DNA from: Nemophila menziesii
Taxonomy: Eukaryota; Streptophyta; Magnoliopsida; Boraginales; Hydrophyllaceae
NCBI GenBank assembly: GCA_029959085.1
Contig: JARWIR010000031.1
Location: 3,224,001 to 3,288,000, forward strand
Reading direction: 5' to 3'
DNA: 64,000 bases
A program made the position numbers and the translations under genes. Below are positions 31,682-43,299 of the stretch, in pieces (position 1 is the stretch's first letter; every line of letters begins with the position of its first letter). Below the pieces are notes generated by a model. The model saw only the letters and a program-made list of their open reading frames with translations, did not search any database and was not told where the DNA came from.

Positions 31682-33240
31682 TGATGTCTCCCTAATTGTT
31701 CTTATTTTAGACCCTTAGGAGACATCATTTTTGGTGTTTATTTAATTAATTTGATAGACTTTTGTACTAAATATTCAATAATCCGGAATTACCTTTTTAT
31801 TTCTAGCATTTTTAATTTATTAAACTTTTGCGCGTAATATTGGTATTTTTAGTGTAAAGTTTACAGGTTTTAAATGTTAGCTAGGAGAGGAATCCGAGGA
31901 GAAGGTCAAAGATCGTGAATTAGAGTCAAGACTTAAAGACAAATCCCGAAGATATTATTTTTAGAGCTGAAAATCCACTTTCCAGGCCATAGATTGCTGA
32001 TTTCGAGGTGCTTAAGCGATGATTTAGCCGCTGACCTTTGAAGAGAAATCATTCCTTATCGAGTTACGGAACTTTAGCAACTGGAATGAGGTCAATCGGA
32101 GTTGTAACGCATCGGGAAAAGCTGTTTTAGTGAAGGGCTATCATCAGTTACGGGATTTTGGGCTTAGAAAGTGGGCTTGGACATTTAATTAGGCTTTTAA
32201 TTTCTGGTCCAAGCCCTAGTCCGAATTTTTACTTATAAAAGGAGGTCTGGACTTCTATTTTTCACACAATTCAGATTCCACAAGATTAAACACCAGAGAG
32301 AAGCAACAGAAGGAAGAAAGAAGAAGCTACAAGAGCTGGAGTGGGTCTATAGCTCCGTTCGTAGTCATTCCAATTCCGGAAATTAGGTTCTTTTCGTATT
32401 TTAATTTTGTAAACAATATGAATTCCAATTCTTTTTATTTAGTTTTTAATTTTAATATGAGCTAAATTTCCATTAGTGCTTGAGAACAAAACAATGGGTG
32501 AATCTTGATTTTATTATTATAACGAATGTTGAATTTGGGTTTCTGTGAAATTAAATTAAATTAGGGCTTTTACTCTTTTCGACAATTTGTGAATGTTTAC
32601 TGATTTTAGAGTCGCGAACTAAAATTAGGTATTAGTATCTAAGCTATTCCACATATGTGGCGTGTGGATCATCTTGACGGGGGGTTTAGGTACAGAAATA
32701 ATTGTTCAATCTAGGATAAAAACTATTGATTCTGACGAACTTAGTTAATCCTAGGGCCAATGTGGTAATAAATCTTAATCATCCAACGGTGGATCATATT
32801 TACCCTGACGGGACTAGTGACACTTTAGGATCGCCTTATAGTCCACCCTGACGGGGGTATAAGGATATTAGAATCCCGACCATTGTAATTGACTGATTTA
32901 ACCCTTAAACAACATAAGTTAGAAAGTAAAATTAGGAGGATCCTTGCGTTCTCAAGTACTACTTCTCATATTGCGTTTTCATACATTTTACTTGCGTCTT
33001 ATCTTTTACTTGCATTATTATTTTATCTTTCATTTAGTTATAATAAACAAAACCAAAACAAACAATTTATCCTCTTTCATTTTCATAAGTGCATCAATCG
33101 CTATTTGCATAAACATTGTGATCAACCATCCGTCCTTGGAACGAATCTGATTATCAGAATTACTACTTGGGACAACCGTACACTTGCGGTTGTGGTTCGA
33201 TTATTATTTGCATTTATTTAGAACACACAAAGGACCACCA
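31682..33240 (+). repeat. 3' LTR of element A
   Basis: 1559 bp, TGATGTCTCC to GACCACCA. The candidate TATA box is at 32234-32242. The 5' tip inverted repeat (31682-31727) is intact: TGATGTCTCC and GGAGACATCA. Confidence 0.97.
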
Positions 33241-33245
33241 ATATA

Positions 33246-33395
33246 TTAATTCCTAGAGTTTTGCTATATGAGATTTATCTTAAGAATTGCTTTAGGTGTA
33301 TTTGCTAGCTTCTATTTGTTCTTACGTTTACTTCTACCCCTTTGATTTGTATTGTTTTACTTTGTCGGGACCACAAAGGTTTGAGTTGGGGGTCT
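33246..33395 (+). other. End of the B internal region and B polypurine tract
   Basis: This is the continuation of B after the A insertion. It aligns with A 31540-31681 and ends in GAGTTGGGGGTCT (33383-33395), the B polypurine tract. Confidence 0.85.
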
Positions 33396-34954
33396 TGATG
33401 TCTCCCTAATTGTTCTTATTTTCGACCCTTGAGAGACATCATTCTTGATGTTTAATTGAATATTTTGATAGACTTTTGAGTTAAAAATGCAACAATCCGG
33501 AATTCCTATTTTATTTCTAGTATTTTTTATTTATTAAACTTTTGCGCGTAATCTTGTGTATTTTAGTGAAAAGTTTGTAGGTTTTAAATATTAGCTAGGA
33601 ATGGAATCCGAGAAGAGAGTCAAAGATCGTGATATGGAGTCAAGACTTGAAGATAAATCCCGAAAGAATTTGATTTTAGAGCTGCAAATCTGGAAAACAG
33701 GCCAACGATTGCTGATTTTCGAGGCACTTAAGAGATGATTTAACCGCTAACCTTTGAAGAGAATATGTTCCTTATCGAGTTACGGAAATTTTGCAAGTGA
33801 TTTCAGGTCAATCGGAGTTATAACGAAGCGGCTAGAGCCGTTTTAGTGAAAGTGGTGCAGTAGTTACGGGATTTTGGGCTTAGAAATTGGGCTTGGACAT
33901 TTAATTAGTGAATTATTCTTAAGTCCAAGCCCTAATCCGTTTTTCCACTTATAAAAGGAGCCCTTGACTTCTATTTTCAAGACAATTCACTTTTTACAAA
34001 TTAAAACATCAGAGAGAAGCAATAGAAGGAAGAAAGAAGAAGTTGGAGAGAGTCTATATCTCCATTCTCAGCCAAATCCTATTCCAGAAATTAGGTTTTC
34101 TTTATCTTTAATTTTGTAAGACAATATGAATTCCATTACTTTTAATTAGTTTTCTTTTTAATTAGTATGAGCTAATTTCTTTTAAGTACTTAAGAATGCT
34201 TTATGGGGGAATCCCAATTCTATTGAATTTCTATGTCTGAATTTGGGTTTCTGTTAAATTAAATTAAATTGGGTCTTTTATTCTTTTCGATAAATTGAGA
34301 TTATTTACTGTTTTTGGAGTCATGAACTAAGAACGGGTATTAGTATCTAGGCTATTCCACATATGTGGCGTGTGGATCATCCTGACGGAGGATTTAGGTA
34401 CAGACTTATTTATTCAATCTAAAATAGAAGTTATTGATTCTGACGAACTTAGCTAATTTTAGGGCCAATGTGGTAATTTACTTAATCATCTAAAAGTGGA
34501 TCATATTTACCCTGACGGGACTAGTGACACTTTAGGATAGCCTTATAGTCCACCCTGACGCGGGTATAAGGAATTTAGAATCCCGACCATTGTAATTGAC
34601 CGATTTAACCCTTAACAGCATAGGTTATGAAATAGGATTAGGAGGATCTCTTGCGTTCTCAAGTGCTATCTTCTCATATTTGTGTTTCACATTTATTTAC
34701 TTGCGTCTTAGTATTTAATTTCATTTTCCATTTAGTCTTTCATTACTTAGAATTAATAAAAACAAACAATCAATCATTAAATCTTTACTTGCTTTCATAA
34801 GTGCAACCATTCATTATTCGATAAGCATTGTAGTTAACCAAACCATCCCTGCGAACGATCCTAGAATCACTTATTACTACTTGGGACAACCGTACACTTG
34901 CGGTTGTGGTTCAATTACTTTTGCATTTATTTTAGAACACACAAAGTACCACCA
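33396..34954 (+). repeat. 3' LTR of element B
   Basis: 1559 bp, TGATGTCTCC to GTACCACCA, followed by the target duplication GCGAT (34955-34959). It is a few percent diverged from 9508-11075. Confidence 0.95.
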
Positions 34955-34959
34955 GCGAT

Positions 34960-35149
34960 CAAATTACAAGATGATATTACTTATTTGAAGAATGAATTTG
35001 CTACATGCTGGCAGGAAATTGCAAATATTAATCAAGTATAAGATGAAGTAACTAAGAACTTGGATATTGATAATTATTCTTCTTCCTCTTCGGAGGTTGA
35101 ATTGCTAGATCTTTATGGCCAGGTACCCAATTCTAATTCTGTTTCTTAA
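34960..35149 (+). pseudogene. End of the ORF3 remnant of E
   Basis: Continues the E frame after B: KLQDDITYLKNEF, then an in-frame stop, then a Ser/Glu-rich end (SSSSSEVELLDLYGQ) before TAA at 35147-35149. The heptad-like stretch corresponds to the coiled-coil end of A ORF3. Confidence 0.5.
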
Positions 35150-35247
35150 TTGCTTGTATGCATTAGGTAGTTTAGTTTAGTTTAATTTTAAATTTTATTT
35201 CTTTATTGAGTCTTGTACGCAGCTTCCCGGCTCTAGCGCCGTTTTTC

Positions 35248-35267
35248 GAGTCTTGGGGACACGACTC
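35248..35267 (+). other. Post-ORF3 hairpin of E
   Basis: GAGTCTTGGGGACACGACTC, with one mismatch in an eight-pair stem. GAGTTGGGGGTGGGG follows. Confidence 0.7.
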
Positions 35268-35836
35268 ACTTTTGAGTTGGGGGTGGGGATTCGTTGTCCT
35301 TATCTTCCTTTTTGTTTTTGCATAAAATTTAGTTTTTTAGTTTTGAATTGGCATAGAATATATTGAATGTACCTATTGAGCATGATTTAATTAAGTTAAT
35401 GATAGTAAGTTGTATGTTTTTGAAAGGTGTCACAAATATGTTTAGTATGCATGTATGAAAACAGGAAATAAAAGATAGAAAAGTTAATGAGCAATGCTAA
35501 GAAGTCAAGTTGAAACTTAGGGAGAGTTATTTGGTGTGCAGAACGTGAGGTTTGAAAGTAGTTGAAAACCCGCTTATCTATGAACTAATAGTGAAAAAGT
35601 AACAAAATCTGGTAGTTAGAAAAGTGAATAAGGCAGTTATTTTCATATTGAAGCCACTTGAAGCCTTTTTAGCTTTCTCACCCTTTTATTTGATTATATT
35701 ATTATTTATCCGTCTTAGCCCCTTTGAGCCTTTCTAAAGCCTTTTATTTAACCACATTATAAGTAATACCCCTTAGTTTAAAGGACTTATCCATATGACC
35801 CGCACTCGAATCGCAAAACCCGAGACAAGTCGTTTT
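35268..35836 (+). other. 3' untranslated region of E, first part
   Basis: Non-coding. It is recognisably similar to A 30285-30828 but more diverged. It shares GTGCAGAACGTGAGG, a CCGTCTTAGCCC phrase and GACCCGCACTCGAATC. No gene is seen. Confidence 0.5.
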
Positions 35837-36214
35837 TAGAGCTTGAGTTTGGGGTGGTGGGTTTCATCATTAGGGAACATTGGGTTTGGGAAATTGTAAT
35901 TGTGATATTATTGATGATGAAAAAGTTATTATTGTAACCCTTTGCCGGGGTAATAGTAAATGAAAAAAGCTGAAAAGCATGAATTGAAAAAATAATTATG
36001 AGAAAAATAGCATGATATATCAACATCAAAAAGAGATTCATAACTATACAAAAGAAAAAAATGAATATGAAATTTCTTTTTAATTTTAGGACTGGCAAAG
36101 TGGAATTTATTATAACATCATGAAATTTTTTTACTTGGGTTATTGGGGATGCAAATCAAAAGCATCAGAAACTGGGTTGAGTGAGAACATCTTCGAGTGG
36201 AAACTCAAGCTCTA
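35837..36214 (+). other. Nested long-range stem in the E 3' untranslated region
   Basis: The outer arms TAGAGCTTGAGTTT (35837-35850) and AAACTCAAGCTCTA (36201-36214) pair perfectly over 14 bases. The C-G pair of A and B is an A-T pair here, a compensatory change. The inner arms CTTTGCCGG (35940-35948) and CTGGCAAAG (36092-36100) pair over nine with one G-U. Confidence 0.78.
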
Positions 36215-36680
36215 CGGCGATTCGTTGATGGAATGTGAGGAGAGAGCCAAAAGCTCACATTTCATTATCCAAATATACCACACCGTCCCCAAGCCCCGTT
36301 ATAATCATAAAGACCTTAGGATTTTTAACTACTTGGTGGAGAAACGATGGAGCTATTAGGTTATAGGTAAGTGGACCATTGGATGGAATATTAGGGCCTA
36401 TGAACAACCTATAGCCATTAACATGAACTGAGGTGAAAACCTCTCCTTCTTGCATTACAAAATTAATCTGGACTTGAATTTATGCATTGTTGATTATGTG
36501 TATATTAAGCATACGTGTGCATTATTTCTATAGCATTACTGCATGAGACTTTTTAGATATTATGCTCTAGGACCATTCATTGTGTTTTATTCTTCTTCTC
36601 CTCCTACTTCTTCTTCTTCTCTGTTTATTATTTGACTACCCTACTGTTCTTTATTTTTATTGTATCGGGACGATAGAACT

Positions 36681-36694
36681 TTGAGTTGGGGTCT
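36681..36694 (+). other. Polypurine tract of E
   Basis: TTGAGTTGGGGTCT, directly before the 3' LTR. Confidence 0.75.
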
Positions 36695-38214
36695 TGATAT
36701 CTTCCTATTTGTGATGAATTAATCTAGTTTGGAGACATCATTTTGTTGTATTTATTAAGTTATAGGTTGATTTTTACATGATTTATTACAATTTCTGATT
36801 TCTGGTCTTAATTTGATTATTTATTATTTTTAGAGCATATTGGGTTTAATTTATTTATTTAGTGTGAAGCTTTAAAAATATATGGAAATTAATTAAATGT
36901 CAAATCAATTCTAAGAGATAAAGGAAAGAGGATATTCATAGAAATCGGAGATAATGGAAAGAAAGGATAAATATGGAAAGATAAAGTTGTCAAATAAATC
37001 TCAATTTCACCAACTACGTCCATAAAAGTGATCATAAATAAAATACGACTGGGAATTTGGAAGAATAGTCCGAAGAAAAGTTTAAATCGGAGTTGTATTG
37101 AAGAAGTTACGGCAAAAACAAAACAGCAACAGTTTATAACATTTCCTATATTTTAGGGTTACGAATTTGAGTTGGGCTAGAAGTCCAATACTTGTCTTCC
37201 ACTCCAAGAAAATTTTTAAGGGTTTTGTATATCCTATAAATACACCCTCTAATCAGTAGAAACACATCCTTGGCCAATCCTTAAGCCAAGAAGAAGCTTA
37301 CATCAAAAGAAGAAAGGTCTGGAAGAAGTTGGACACCATATAATGTCTTCACAAGCTTTCGAATTTGTAATTGTTTTCTTTTATTTCTTTAGAATGAACT
37401 AATTTATTTTAGCTTGAGATTTAGCATATATGTATGAACCCTAGACTTGTTTTACATCTATCTAATTTGGGATACCTTCGTATTTAAATTGAATTCATGC
37501 TTTATTCTCTGTTTTATGTGCTTTGATTGATTGCCTGTTTCCCTTGCTAGTGCACGAGTATAGGATTATCTTAATAGTAGTTAGATGGTCACCCGGAAGG
37601 GGTGTCTAATTATTCAAACACCACATAAACGTCTAGTGTACGGTAGTAATCCTGGCAAGATTTGCCTAACTAGATAATATTTAGGATTTGATTTATTCAC
37701 CAATCATCATTAGAAGGCCAGTCTTACTTAGGAACCTAGTGGCGTAGGAACATCCTATTTAAGTCCCCTTGTGATTTTGAGGTCGCTGCCCTAGTTCGCT
37801 CTCCGGGGATAGGGTGGAATTTAGAATCCTGATTATTGCAATTCTACATAATTCACCCTTACATGTTTAGAATAAACAAGTTTAGTTGGGATTACTTGCT
37901 AGTTTCTCAAGCTAAACTCTCATACTATCTTCTCTTCGTATTTTATTTTCTGTCTTTAATTTTCTATTTACAAAAAACCAACAAAAATCTCTCCATTCTT
38001 TTACTTTCTTGCGTATTATTTAATCTAGATTTTATATTTGCACTTGATAATTTGCATAAGTTCTCTCTAACTTTCGTAGTCTCTGAGGAACGAATCTTAT
38101 TTATCATTGAAACTTGCATATGTCCTGTAATACTTGCACTACCCCGCTAGGCTAGGGTGTCTACTTTTGCACTTATTTATATCATATTTTTTTATCACAC
38201 CCTAGTCGACACCA
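36695..38214 (+). repeat. 3' LTR of element E
   Basis: 1520 bp. It begins TGATATCTTCC (decayed from TGATGTCTCC) and ends GACACCA. The partner is 4780-6352. Confidence 0.9.
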
Positions 38215-39823
38215 ACACCACCTATCTTGATTGGGAGGTTAATACTTCCAGGATCTTTAAGCTTCGGTGGTAATCTTCACTGAACTTGTGCTGATATGCC
38301 TTCATTGAGTGTCACAGACTTGGATCTTGTGAACCTCTCTTTATTGGAGAGTGCCTCCATAAAGACTCTATCATAGTCTCGCTTTCCTTCCGTAGCTTCG
38401 AGTAGAGGGATGTTGATTTTCACTTGTTTTAACGTCTCCATACACCTCTCTTGTGCATCCTTCAGATAAGCGGGTTTTACGGGAGAATAGCAATGTAGGG
38501 GTGGTCGTCTTACTCTACTATTCTCTTCCATTCTTGATGCCTCAGCCATGTTTGACTTCTTAATCTCATCGTGTTCAATCTCTTCAACCCAATCTTCAAC
38601 AATTATCTCATTTAAGTTCATCCTATCTACGTTTGACTTGGTTGGTGGAACCTCTACGTTACTCGATGGAGATGGTAGTGATTATTTCATCTTTTCAGCT
38701 TAAAGACTAAAAGTCTTAACCTTGTTGTCAACTTATTGAATATTATTCATGTTAGAATTTCTACTTTCGGTCAATTGCAAGAGTTGAGGTTACATTTGTT
38801 CTATGAATATAGTGAGCCGCATCATATTTATCTCTAAAAGATGATTATGTTGTTTCAAATCTTGATTCTGTTGCTGCAGGTTTTGCACTACTGATGCATC
38901 GATCATTAACTCAAGTCTTCTCATATTGTCCTTCGAGAATTTGATGAATTGACTAATAGTCTCTTTTAACTCAATGATATCTTCTTGAGGACGTGATGGA
39001 GCTTGACTTCCATTGTACGCATAGTAGCCATGTGGTTGATTAGCTCGATTTTCATAGGCTTGTTCATGCAGATATAACTGTTGAGGGGGCTCTTGGATAC
39101 TTTTCTCAACTGTTATTGTGATTTGTTGTACTTGATCTTGCAAGCTTGAAAACCTTGCCTTTATATCAATATTAGTGGTAGGAGTTTGTGATTGTGGCCA
39201 ACTCATGTCGGTTTCGATAATTCTTTCCATACCACTATTTGCTTCATTCGGATCCATAGAGACAAAACTACCACGACCCATATCGTCTACTCTCAGCCTT
39301 GACTCTTTATTGAGTCCATTATAGAACATGGATTATTTTAATTCTGGCGTATATCCATGTAGTGGACATCTTGCTAACTTCTTTTGAAATCTCGTCCATG
39401 CTTCGCCAACACTCTCTTGTAAGAAATTCATAAGCTCCAAGTGTTCCTTTACTCGAATACTTGTAGGATAAAATTGATCAAGGAATATTGCTTGAAGCTT
39501 GTCCCAATCTGTTATTAGCTCGGGAGGTTGATCATCTAACCAATCGCTTGCTTTCCGGGTCAAGAAAAATTGAAGCATTAAATAATACATCTATTCTTGT
39601 GTAACACCTTCAGTAATGTAGGCATCACAGAATTGCATCAATTTCTGAACAGAGTAGACCAGATCTTGATGTGTATCACCATTATATTTCCCATAGCTCG
39701 CGAATTGATTAATTAAGTCAGGATTGGGCTTGAATCGAACGGCTTAAATAACTTGAGGGCGAATCTCAATGGGCTGCACTCGGAATGGACCAGGAAAACC
39801 TAGTTCTAACCGTTATTAGCCAT
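38215..39823 (-). pseudogene. gag of D1 (and start of protease)
   Basis: Reading the minus strand: a candidate ATG at 39821-39823, early stops and a frame change, then gag motifs KFMQ-like KLMQFCDAYITEG, ASDWLDDQPPELITDW, LQAIFLDQFYPTS and ESVGEAW. Frames of 85, 179 and 114 codons (39590-39333, 39329-38790, 38621-38277) are separated by single stops or short gaps. A glutamine-rich linker follows, then KINIPLLEA, then a stop and LPPKLKDPGS, the start of protease. No CX2CX4HX4C zinc knuckle was found, unlike in A, B and E. Confidence 0.75.
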
Positions 39824-39925
39824 TTAAAACCTGAAAAAGACAAAAATAAAAAGAAACGCGTAAAACTGAGAACAAATAAAAACTTCTACACTGAATAAAC
39901 ACAAATTGACTAACTTAAAGATAAA

Positions 39926-39943
39926 TCCCTAGCAACGGCGCCA
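39926..39943 (-). other. Primer-binding site of D1 (tRNA-Asp type)
   Basis: The minus strand reads TGGCGCCGTTGCTAGGGA. The first twelve bases match the tRNA-Asp complement exactly. Confidence 0.85.
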
Positions 39944-39949
39944 AAAACT

Positions 39950-42151
39950 TGGTGGGGATAAAGGTGTGATAAATAAACATATAATAAAGATAATAATAAA
40001 GGACACATCCTTAACTACCACGAGAAACTCAAGTATTACAGTGCAAGTTTAGTTGATAAGAACAGTTCATTTGCAGGGATTTAATCCGTTTGATCTACTT
40101 GTATTTAATAAGCGTAGACGAAGTTAAATGTTTAGATCAAAATATAACAAAATGAATACGTATCTAATGCAAATAAATAAATAACAAAAACAGATAAATA
40201 AATATGAATGTAAGACAAATAAATTAGGGGCACTAATATGAGTCTATCTTACTAAGTTGTTATTCTAACCTTAAGAATGAATTGAGCATTATATATTAAC
40301 CGGGATTCTAAATTATACCTAACCCCCGTCAGGGTGGACTTAGGAGCAACCTCTCCACTACCAGGGGACTTGGGTAAGGGGACTCTGAGTAATGATCAAT
40401 GGTTAAATCAAACCTTTATGGCTATCTAGTTAGGCAAGCCAATCATGATCACTACCGCACACTAGACGATTGTGTGGTGTTGTCAATAATTGAATCCCCC
40501 TTCCGTGTGTTAACTCAATTACTAAGGATAGTCCTAATATTAGCCAAGTCTAGGGCTGGAAACAATTAGTCAAAGCACACAATACCAATATACGCCAAGC
40601 TCAAATCAATTTAAAATAAAAAATAGTATTATGGAATGTAAGAAAAAATAATAACCCAATAATTAAGAGTAAAACTTACAGAACCCTAAACATAGAAAAG
40701 GAGAGATGTAGAAGAGGAGTTTGTCACTCTCCTTCTTCTTGCTTCTTGTCTTCCTCTACAGGTCAGCTTGCTTCTTTGGATGATAAGCTTGATACTAAGG
40801 ATTAATATGTGGAAGGACTAAGCTAATATTTAGAACTGAGCAAGGATATGTTTACAATAGCTAAAGAGTGTATTTATAGGAGTCTAGGAAGCCCTAATTC
40901 GTTTACTTGAAGAAGGAGACAAGTAATTGGACTTCTAGTCCAACTCAAATTCGTAACCCTAAAATATAGAAAAGGTAATAAATTGTGGTTGTCTTGTTTT
41001 GGCCGTAACTTCTTCAATATTTCTCCGATTGACGCGTTTTATATCGAAACTGATGTTCTCGGAAAGCTCTACACTTTTGCTTTATACCATGCTTCCAAAT
41101 TCTCAGCAAAGTTTGAGTTATGATCACTTTAGTGGACGTCGCTGCTGAAATTCAGATTTACTTGGCAACTTTTCTTTTCCTATTTTATCTTTTCCTTCCT
41201 TTATCTCCAGTTTCTGTCGTTATCTTCTTTCCTTTATATCTTGGAATTGATTTGGCATCTAATTAATTTCCATATATATCTTGAAAGCTTTACAATTAAT
41301 AAACAATTAAACCAAATATGCTCTAAAAATAGTAAATCATCAAATCAAGACAAGAAATAAGAAAATACAATAATTCCAATAAAAATCAACTAAAGACTAT
41401 CCTAAAATATCTAAAATGATGACTTCAACTAAGATTAAATCATCACAAATAGGTCAGCTTGCTTCTTTGGATGATAAGCTTGATACTAAGGATTAATATG
41501 TGTAAGGACTAAACTAATGTTTAGAATTGAGCAAGTACATGTTTACAATAGCTAAAGGGTGTATTTATAGGAGTCTAGGAAGCCCTAATTAGTTTTCTTG
41601 GAGTAGGAGGCAAGTAATTGGACTTCTAGTCCAACTCAAATTCGTAACCCTAAAATATAGAAAAGGTTATAAATTGTTGTTGTCTTGTTTTGGCCGTAAC
41701 TTCTTCAATATTGCTCATATTGACGCGTTCTTTATATCGAAACTGATCTTCTCGGAAATCTCTACACTTTTTCTTCAAATCATTCTTCCAAGTTCCCAGC
41801 CGATTTTGAGTTATGATTACTTTAGTGGATGTGGCTGCTGAAATTCAGATTTACTTGACAACTTTTCTTTTCCTATTTTATCTTTTCCTTCCTTTATCTC
41901 CAATTTCCATTTTATCTTCTTTCCTTTATATCTTGTAATTGATTTGGTATCTAATTAATTTCCATATATCTTTAAATCTTCACAATTAACAAACGATTGA
42001 ACCAAATATGCTCTAAAAATAGTAAATCATCAAATCAAGACAAGAAATAAGAAAATACAATAATTTCAATAAAAATCGACTAAAGAATATCCTCAAATAC
42101 CTAAAATGATGTTTCAACTAAGATTAAATCATCACAAATAGGGAGACATCA
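39950..42151 (-). repeat. 5' LTR of D1, enlarged by an internal duplication
   Basis: Spans 2202 bp, against about 1520-1573 for the E, C and I LTRs. A segment of about 690 bp is present twice in tandem (40761-41451 and 41452-42141). Without one copy the length would be about 1511, normal for the group. The 5' tip is at 42151 and the 3' end is next to the primer site. Confidence 0.85.
40761..42141. repeat. Tandem duplication inside the D1 LTR
   Basis: Both copies begin GGTCAGCTTGCTTCTTTGG and run through the same phrases (TTCGTAACCCTAAAATATAG, AAATCATCACAAATAGG). They differ by scattered substitutions. The joint at 41451 falls just inside the LTR tip, where AAATAGG is followed by TCAGC instead of GAGACATCA. 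Confidence 0.85.
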
Positions 42152-43299
42152 CCAACGGTAAGATAAACTCCTCTAAGGCAGTAAATTTACTTACGGATGT
42201 GAAGTTCCTTTTTACCCAATTGGCTATCTGATTAGTCAAACATGTCGGTCAATAAAGGACACCACACGGTTATTACCTGGGTCTATAATTAAACCCCACT
42301 GTCGTATGATCACTTCGACACTAAAGTGAATAGACCAATTACTCAAACCTAATTCTAATTCCCGGCTCAATTAAAATTAGTAAATAAGCATAAAGTAATA
42401 AACAATACGAAAACCCTAACTTGAATTAAATTAAGATATTCCCAAATCCGAAAATACTAAATTAAATAAACTAGGGCTTAACTCATTATGCGATTCTCAA
42501 GTATAATTTAGTTTAGCTCATAATGAAATTAAAAACAAAAAATAAATTAATAATATAAATGTTCATAATAACTGAAATAAAATAAGAACCTAAGTAGAGG
42601 AATGACTTGAGCTATTGTTGGAGGAAAAGGATTCTCCAGCTCCAGCTCTTGCTTCCGCCTCTTGAAGCTTTCTATAGGGATGATTTAATTTGAAGGTTTA
42701 ATGAAAGGTGTTGAATAATGAGGTCTAAAAGAGCTTATATAGTGCTCAAAATCGGATTAGGTCTAAACATGGGCTTAATTAAGTAATTAAGGCCCTAGTC
42801 CACTAAATAAATCCTGCATCTGATGTACACACTTTAGTACAACATGCATAACTTTTGACTCGCTGATCCAAATCACCTAATTCAAGTCCTCAATTCTTGC
42901 TAACTCAAAGGCCCAGCTTTCTTATTTCAAGGCTCGAAGACTGAACCAGTCCCAATGTGGCTTGAAATTACCAATTAGTAATAGTTATCCAGAATTATGC
43001 TTCTATTTATCTCTCTAAGTGGTACCTTTTCTTGCTTTTAACCTCCCCGCTTGATCTATGACTTAAATTCTCATTCATCCTCCTTATCTTGGTGCTCCAT
43101 AGCATCCATAGACTTAAGAACTTTATACTAAAAAGGAATAAATTAACGCACAAAAGCTCTAAAAATGGAAATTGTCTGATTCCAAGGGGAGAAAGTGTAA
43201 TATGACGAAATAAGAATAAAAGTGTATCAAATAAGCCTAATATTCACCTAAAATGACGTCTCCTAAGGGAATATATTTAGAACAAAACGGGAGACATCA
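42152..43299 (-). repeat. LTR F, 5' portion, split by D1
   Basis: Minus-strand LTR fragment starting at 43299 (TGATGTCTCC-type tip, GGGAGACATCA on plus). It is related to the LTRs of H: it shares CACTTCGACACTAAAGTGAA-like, TTGGTGCTCCATAGCATCCA and AACGCACAAAAGCTCTAAAA phrases. No polypurine tract lies beside the tip, so it is a 5' LTR or a solo LTR. The rest lies beyond D1, outside the window. Confidence 0.8.

Larger units (their letters stand above)
20524..33240 (+). mobile_element. Element A, complete Athila-like Ty3/gypsy retrotransposon
   Basis: 12717 bp with two 1559-bp LTRs and a perfect five-base target duplication ATATA (20519-20523 and 33241-33245). It has a tRNA-Asp-type primer site, an intact gag-pol, an intact ORF3 and a polypurine tract abutting the 3' LTR. 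By eye the two LTRs differ at about five positions. At an often-used plant rate of 1.3e-8 per site per year this would be an insertion on the order of 0.1 million years ago, a rough inference. The flanking sequence on both sides is the 3' untranslated region of B. This is the only element here that looks able to make its own proteins. Confidence 0.96.
9508..34954 (+). mobile_element. Element B, Athila-like, decayed, interrupted by A
   Basis: Plus-strand element with LTRs at 9508-11075 and 33396-34954 and a perfect target duplication GCGAT (9503-9507 and 34955-34959) inside the ORF3 of E. It has a primer site, broken gag-pol, a palindrome spacer, broken ORF3, hairpin, 3' structure and polypurine tract. 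A inserted in its 3' untranslated region at 20524, with duplication ATATA. By eye the first 560 bp of its two LTRs differ at roughly 19 places, about ten times the rate seen in A, so it is clearly older than A. It has the same gene plan as A and its protein aligns over the full length. Confidence 0.93.
4780..38214 (+). mobile_element. Element E, Athila-like, non-autonomous, interrupted by B
   Basis: Plus-strand element inserted in the protease region of D1. It has two LTRs (4780-6352 and 36695-38214), a primer site (6359-6376), a decayed gag, a short pol tail, a palindrome spacer, a shortened ORF3 and the conserved 3' untranslated structures. Protease, reverse transcriptase, RNase H and the integrase core are absent. 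The flanking five bases are ATACT (4775-4779) and ACACC (38215-38219), which agree at three of five positions. The restored D1 protein frame supports this as a decayed target duplication. B is inserted in its ORF3. Confidence 0.85.
38215..42151 (-). mobile_element. Element D1, 5' part
   Basis: Minus-strand 5' LTR (39950-42151), primer site and decayed gag, running into the start of protease at the border with E. It is the other half of 2252-4779. D1 is inserted in LTR F. The base group after the LTR tip (42152-42156, CCAAC) is the candidate target duplication, but its partner is outside the window. Confidence 0.8.
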
